5,334 bases of DNA, taken from the NCBI GenBank assembly GCA_903911985.1, contig CAIWFP010000127.1:1-5334 (forward strand), written 5' to 3'. Positions within the stretch are counted from its first letter, which is position 1; each line of letters starts with the position of its first letter. This document shows positions 3,266 through 5,334 of the stretch, in pieces. Origin of the DNA: an uncultured Sphingomonadales bacterium. Its GTDB lineage: Bacteria; Pseudomonadota; Alphaproteobacteria; Sphingomonadales; Sphingomonadaceae. A model generated the notes under the pieces. That model was given only the letters and a program-made list of their open reading frames with translations. It made no database searches and was not told where the DNA came from. A program made the translations under genes and the position numbers.

Positions 3266-5334
3266 ATGAGTGAACGTTTCGATCCGTCTCTGGCCGACGG
3301 GCGCTGGCAGCGCGCGTGGGACGAGGCCCAGTGTTTCCGCGCCGATGATGCCAGCCAAAAAACCCGCACCTATGTGCTGGAGATGTTTCCCTATCCATCG
3401 GGGCGCATCCATATTGGCCATGTGCGCAATTACACGATGGGCGACGTTCTGGCCCGCTACAAGGCGATGCGGGGCTTTGAGGTGCTGCACCCGATGGGCT
3501 GGGACGCCTTTGGCATGCCGGCCGAAAACGCCGCGATGGAAAAGGGCGTGCACCCCGGCGGCTGGACGCGCGAAAACATCGCCAACATGAAGGCGCAATT
3601 GAAGCGCCTCGGCTTCGCGCTCGACTGGAGCCGCGAGATCGCCACCTGCGAGCCGGAATATTACGGCCACGAGCAGGCGCTGTTCCTCGACCTTTATGCC
3701 CACGATCTGGTCTATCGCAAGGAAAGCGCGGTCAACTGGGACCCTGTTGACCATACGGTGCTGGCTAACGAGCAGGTGATTGATGGGCGCGGCTGGCGCT
3801 CTGGCGCTCTGGTTGAAAAGCGCAAGCTCTCGCAGTGGTTCCTCAAGATCACCGATTTTGCCGATGAACTGCTGGAAGGCCTTTCCCATCTCGACAGCTG
3901 GCCCGAGAAGGTGCGGGTGATGCAGGAGAACTGGATCGGCAAATCGCAGGGCGCGCAGTGCCGGTTCAAGGGCGCGAATTTCGATGGCGAGATCGAGGTC
4001 TACACCACAAGGCCCGACACCATCTTCGGCGCCAGCTTCGTGGCTGTGGCGGCCGATCATCCGATCGCGCAAGGCGTCGCGGCCAAGTCGGCGGAGGCGA
4101 AGGCCTTTGTGGAATTGTGCAAGCAGGGTGGCACCACCGCCGCCGAGCTGGAGACCGCCGAGAAGCTGGGCTTCGATACCGGCCTGACCGTTGCCCACCC
4201 GCTGATCGCGGGCGCGACCCTGCCGGTGTGGATCGCCAATTTCGTGCTGATGGAATATGGCACCGGCGCGATTATGGCCGTGCCGGGCCACGACCAGCGC
4301 GACTTCGAATTCGCCACAAAATACGCCCTGCCGATCATCCGCGTGGTGGCCACCGACCCCGAAGACGCCGACAAGCCGTTTGCCGGCGAGGCCGAGGCGG
4401 GCGACGGGGTGCTGGTCAATTCAGGCTTCATCACCGGCATGAAGGTGGCCGAGGCCAAACCCGCGCTCATCGCCCGCGCCGAGGCCGAGGGCTGGGGCGA
4501 GGGCAAGACGGTGTGGCGCCTGCGCGACTGGGGCGTTTCGCGCCAGCGGTACTGGGGCACGCCGATCCCCTTCATCCATTGCGAGGTTTGCGGCGTGGTG
4601 CCGGTGCCCAAGAAGCACCTGCCCGTCACCCTGCCCGAGGATGTTGATTTCTCCGTTCCCGGCAATCCGCTGCAGCGCCACCCCACGTGGAAGCATGTCG
4701 ATTGCCCGCAATGCGGGGTTCCGGCGCGGCGCGAGACCGACACGCTCGACACTTTCGTCGATTCGAGCTGGTATTTCCTGCGCTTTGCCAGCCAGCCGGT
4801 GGACGCGCCGTTTGACCCCGCCGAGATCGCCCGCTGGCTGCCGGTGGGGCAGTATATCGGCGGGATCGAGCATGCGATTTTGCACCTGCTTTATGCGCGG
4901 TTCTGGACGCGGGCGCTCAAGCGCATCGGCAAGATCGATGTGGCCGAGCCGTTTGCCAGCCTGTTCACGCAAGGCATGGTGACGCATGAGACCTATAGCC
5001 GCACCGACCCCGGCAATGGCCAGCCCATTTGGTTTGCACCGGGCGAGGTGGATCCAGTTCGTTGGAATGAGGGAGAGGCTCAACCCATTGCCAACTCGGC
5101 GGGTGTTTCAATTACCTACGAGCCAGCTAAGATCGAACGGGTTGGCAATCAGTTTATCTTCAAGACCGGCCTAGCAGACGGCTTGGCGATTGATACCGGT
5201 CGCGTCATCAAGATGTCCAAGTCCAAGAAGAACGTGGTGGACCCGGACGAGATCGTGGCAAAATATGGCGCCGATGCCATCCGCTGGTTCATGCTCTCCG
5301 ACTCGCCGCCCGAGCGCGATCTGCCGTGGAGCGA
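3266..5334 (+). CDS. leuS: Leucyl-tRNA synthetase, N-terminal ~80% (3' end outside window)
   Basis: This cytoplasmic class Ia synthetase charges tRNA-Leu and hydrolyses mischarged tRNA. The first 689 codons are visible, against about 840-870 for the family. In order: FPYPSGRIHIGH with the HIGH motif at 49-52; GWDAFGMPAENAAM at about 74-87; the CP1 editing domain with TTRPDT at 247-252 (including the specificity Thr252) and GTGAIMAVPGHDQRD, whose Asp343 matches the editing aspartate; a zinc knuckle with Cys439, Cys442, Cys480 and Cys483; YIGGIEHAILHLLYARFW from 530; and KMSKS at 649-653, followed by YGADAIRWFMLSDSPPERD. All key residues are present and no frameshift is seen. The ATG at 3266 has AGG 7 bases upstream and gives the usual MSERFDPSLADGRWQ start. 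The anticodon-binding and C-terminal domains lie outside the window. Residues 588-645 use codons unlike the rest of the gene. Confidence 0.97.
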   Translation, partial: MSERFDPSLADGRWQRAWDEAQCFRADDASQKTRTYVLEMFPYPSGRIHIGHVRNYTMGDVLARYKAMRGFEVLHPMGWDAFGMPAENAAMEKGVHPGGWTRENIANMKAQLKRLGFALDWSREIATCEPEYYGHEQALFLDLYAHDLVYRKESAVNWDPVDHTVLANEQVIDGRGWRSGALVEKRKLSQWFLKITDFADELLEGLSHLDSWPEKVRVMQENWIGKSQGAQCRFKGANFDGEIEVYTTRPDTIFGASFVAVAADHPIAQGVAAKSAEAKAFVELCKQGGTTAAELETAEKLGFDTGLTVAHPLIAGATLPVWIANFVLMEYGTGAIMAVPGHDQRDFEFATKYALPIIRVVATDPEDADKPFAGEAEAGDGVLVNSGFITGMKVAEAKPALIARAEAEGWGEGKTVWRLRDWGVSRQRYWGTPIPFIHCEVCGVVPVPKKHLPVTLPEDVDFSVPGNPLQRHPTWKHVDCPQCGVPARRETDTLDTFVDSSWYFLRFASQPVDAPFDPAEIARWLPVGQYIGGIEHAILHLLYARFWTRALKRIGKIDVAEPFASLFTQGMVTHETYSRTDPGNGQPIWFAPGEVDPVRWNEGEAQPIANSAGVSITYEPAKIERVGNQFIFKTGLADGLAIDTGRVIKMSKSKKNVVDPDEIVAKYGADAIRWFMLSDSPPERDLPWS
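3793..3812 (+). repeat. Tandem 8-bp repeat inside leuS (CTGGCGCT, 2.5 copies)
   Basis: CTGGCGCT is repeated at 3793-3800 and 3801-3808, followed by CTGG. The encoded GWRSGALVEKR stretch aligns in length with other alphaproteobacterial LeuRS as I recall them, so the repeat has not changed the protein. It is a possible slippage site only. Confidence 0.6.

Noticed and set aside
2426..4291. A 621-codon open frame on the minus strand, antisense to leuS and the lipoprotein gene
   Set aside because: It overlaps two clearly real genes on the opposite strand. Its His/Arg/Gly-rich composition is what the complement of GC-rich coding sequence produces; there is no recognisable domain or ribosome site.
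3958..4647. A 229-codon plus-strand open frame inside leuS
   Set aside because: It is an alternate frame of the leuS coding sequence, extremely rich in Arg/Gly, with no domain character.
1..5334. CRISPR array, tRNA, rRNA, toxin-antitoxin or defence system
   Set aside because: No regularly spaced repeats, no tRNA or rRNA-like segments, and no gene with recognisable toxin, nuclease or defence domains was found on either strand.

Overview
The window is GC-rich (clearly above 60% G+C by eye) with strong G/C preference at third codon positions. It reads as chromosomal DNA of an alphaproteobacterium, most likely a sphingomonad (Novosphingobium/Sphingobium type). The main support is a DUF3576-type lipoprotein directly upstream of leuS, a typical alphaproteobacterial leucyl-tRNA synthetase, and a PhaB-type acetoacetyl-CoA reductase. 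The genus is inference.

Layout, left to right. Positions 1-139 look like the 5' end of an insertion sequence (IS1380-like) whose transposase is read leftward out of the window; only its first 15 codons are visible. A 68-residue membrane protein gene (180-386, +) follows, and its promoter may be built partly from the IS end. A strong hairpin (450-469) separates it from the convergent phaB (492-1214, -), the NADPH-dependent reductase of polyhydroxyalkanoate synthesis. A 236-base gap contains a possible phaB promoter on one strand and an orphan terminator-like hairpin on the other. Next, on the minus strand, is a 251-residue exported protein with an outer-membrane-like C-terminus (1451-2206). 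A 435-base divergent promoter region (2207-2641) separates it from a rightward pair: a DUF3576-like lipoprotein (2642-3178) and leuS (3266 to beyond the window end). An intergenic hairpin lies between these two.

How they fit together: the lipoprotein and leuS are probably one transcription unit. In related alphaproteobacteria it usually continues into lptE and holA, which would lie outside this window. phaB stands alone here, with no phaA or phaC in view. The exported protein and the lipoprotein are both envelope proteins reading away from a shared control region, but nothing in the sequence links their functions.

I see no convincing undescribed multi-gene system. The best leads are a possible IS-derived hybrid promoter, a codon-usage break inside the leuS segment before KMSKS, a histidine cluster at the start of the mature lipoprotein, an orphan terminator suggesting a small RNA, and a bulged hairpin between the lipoprotein gene and leuS.
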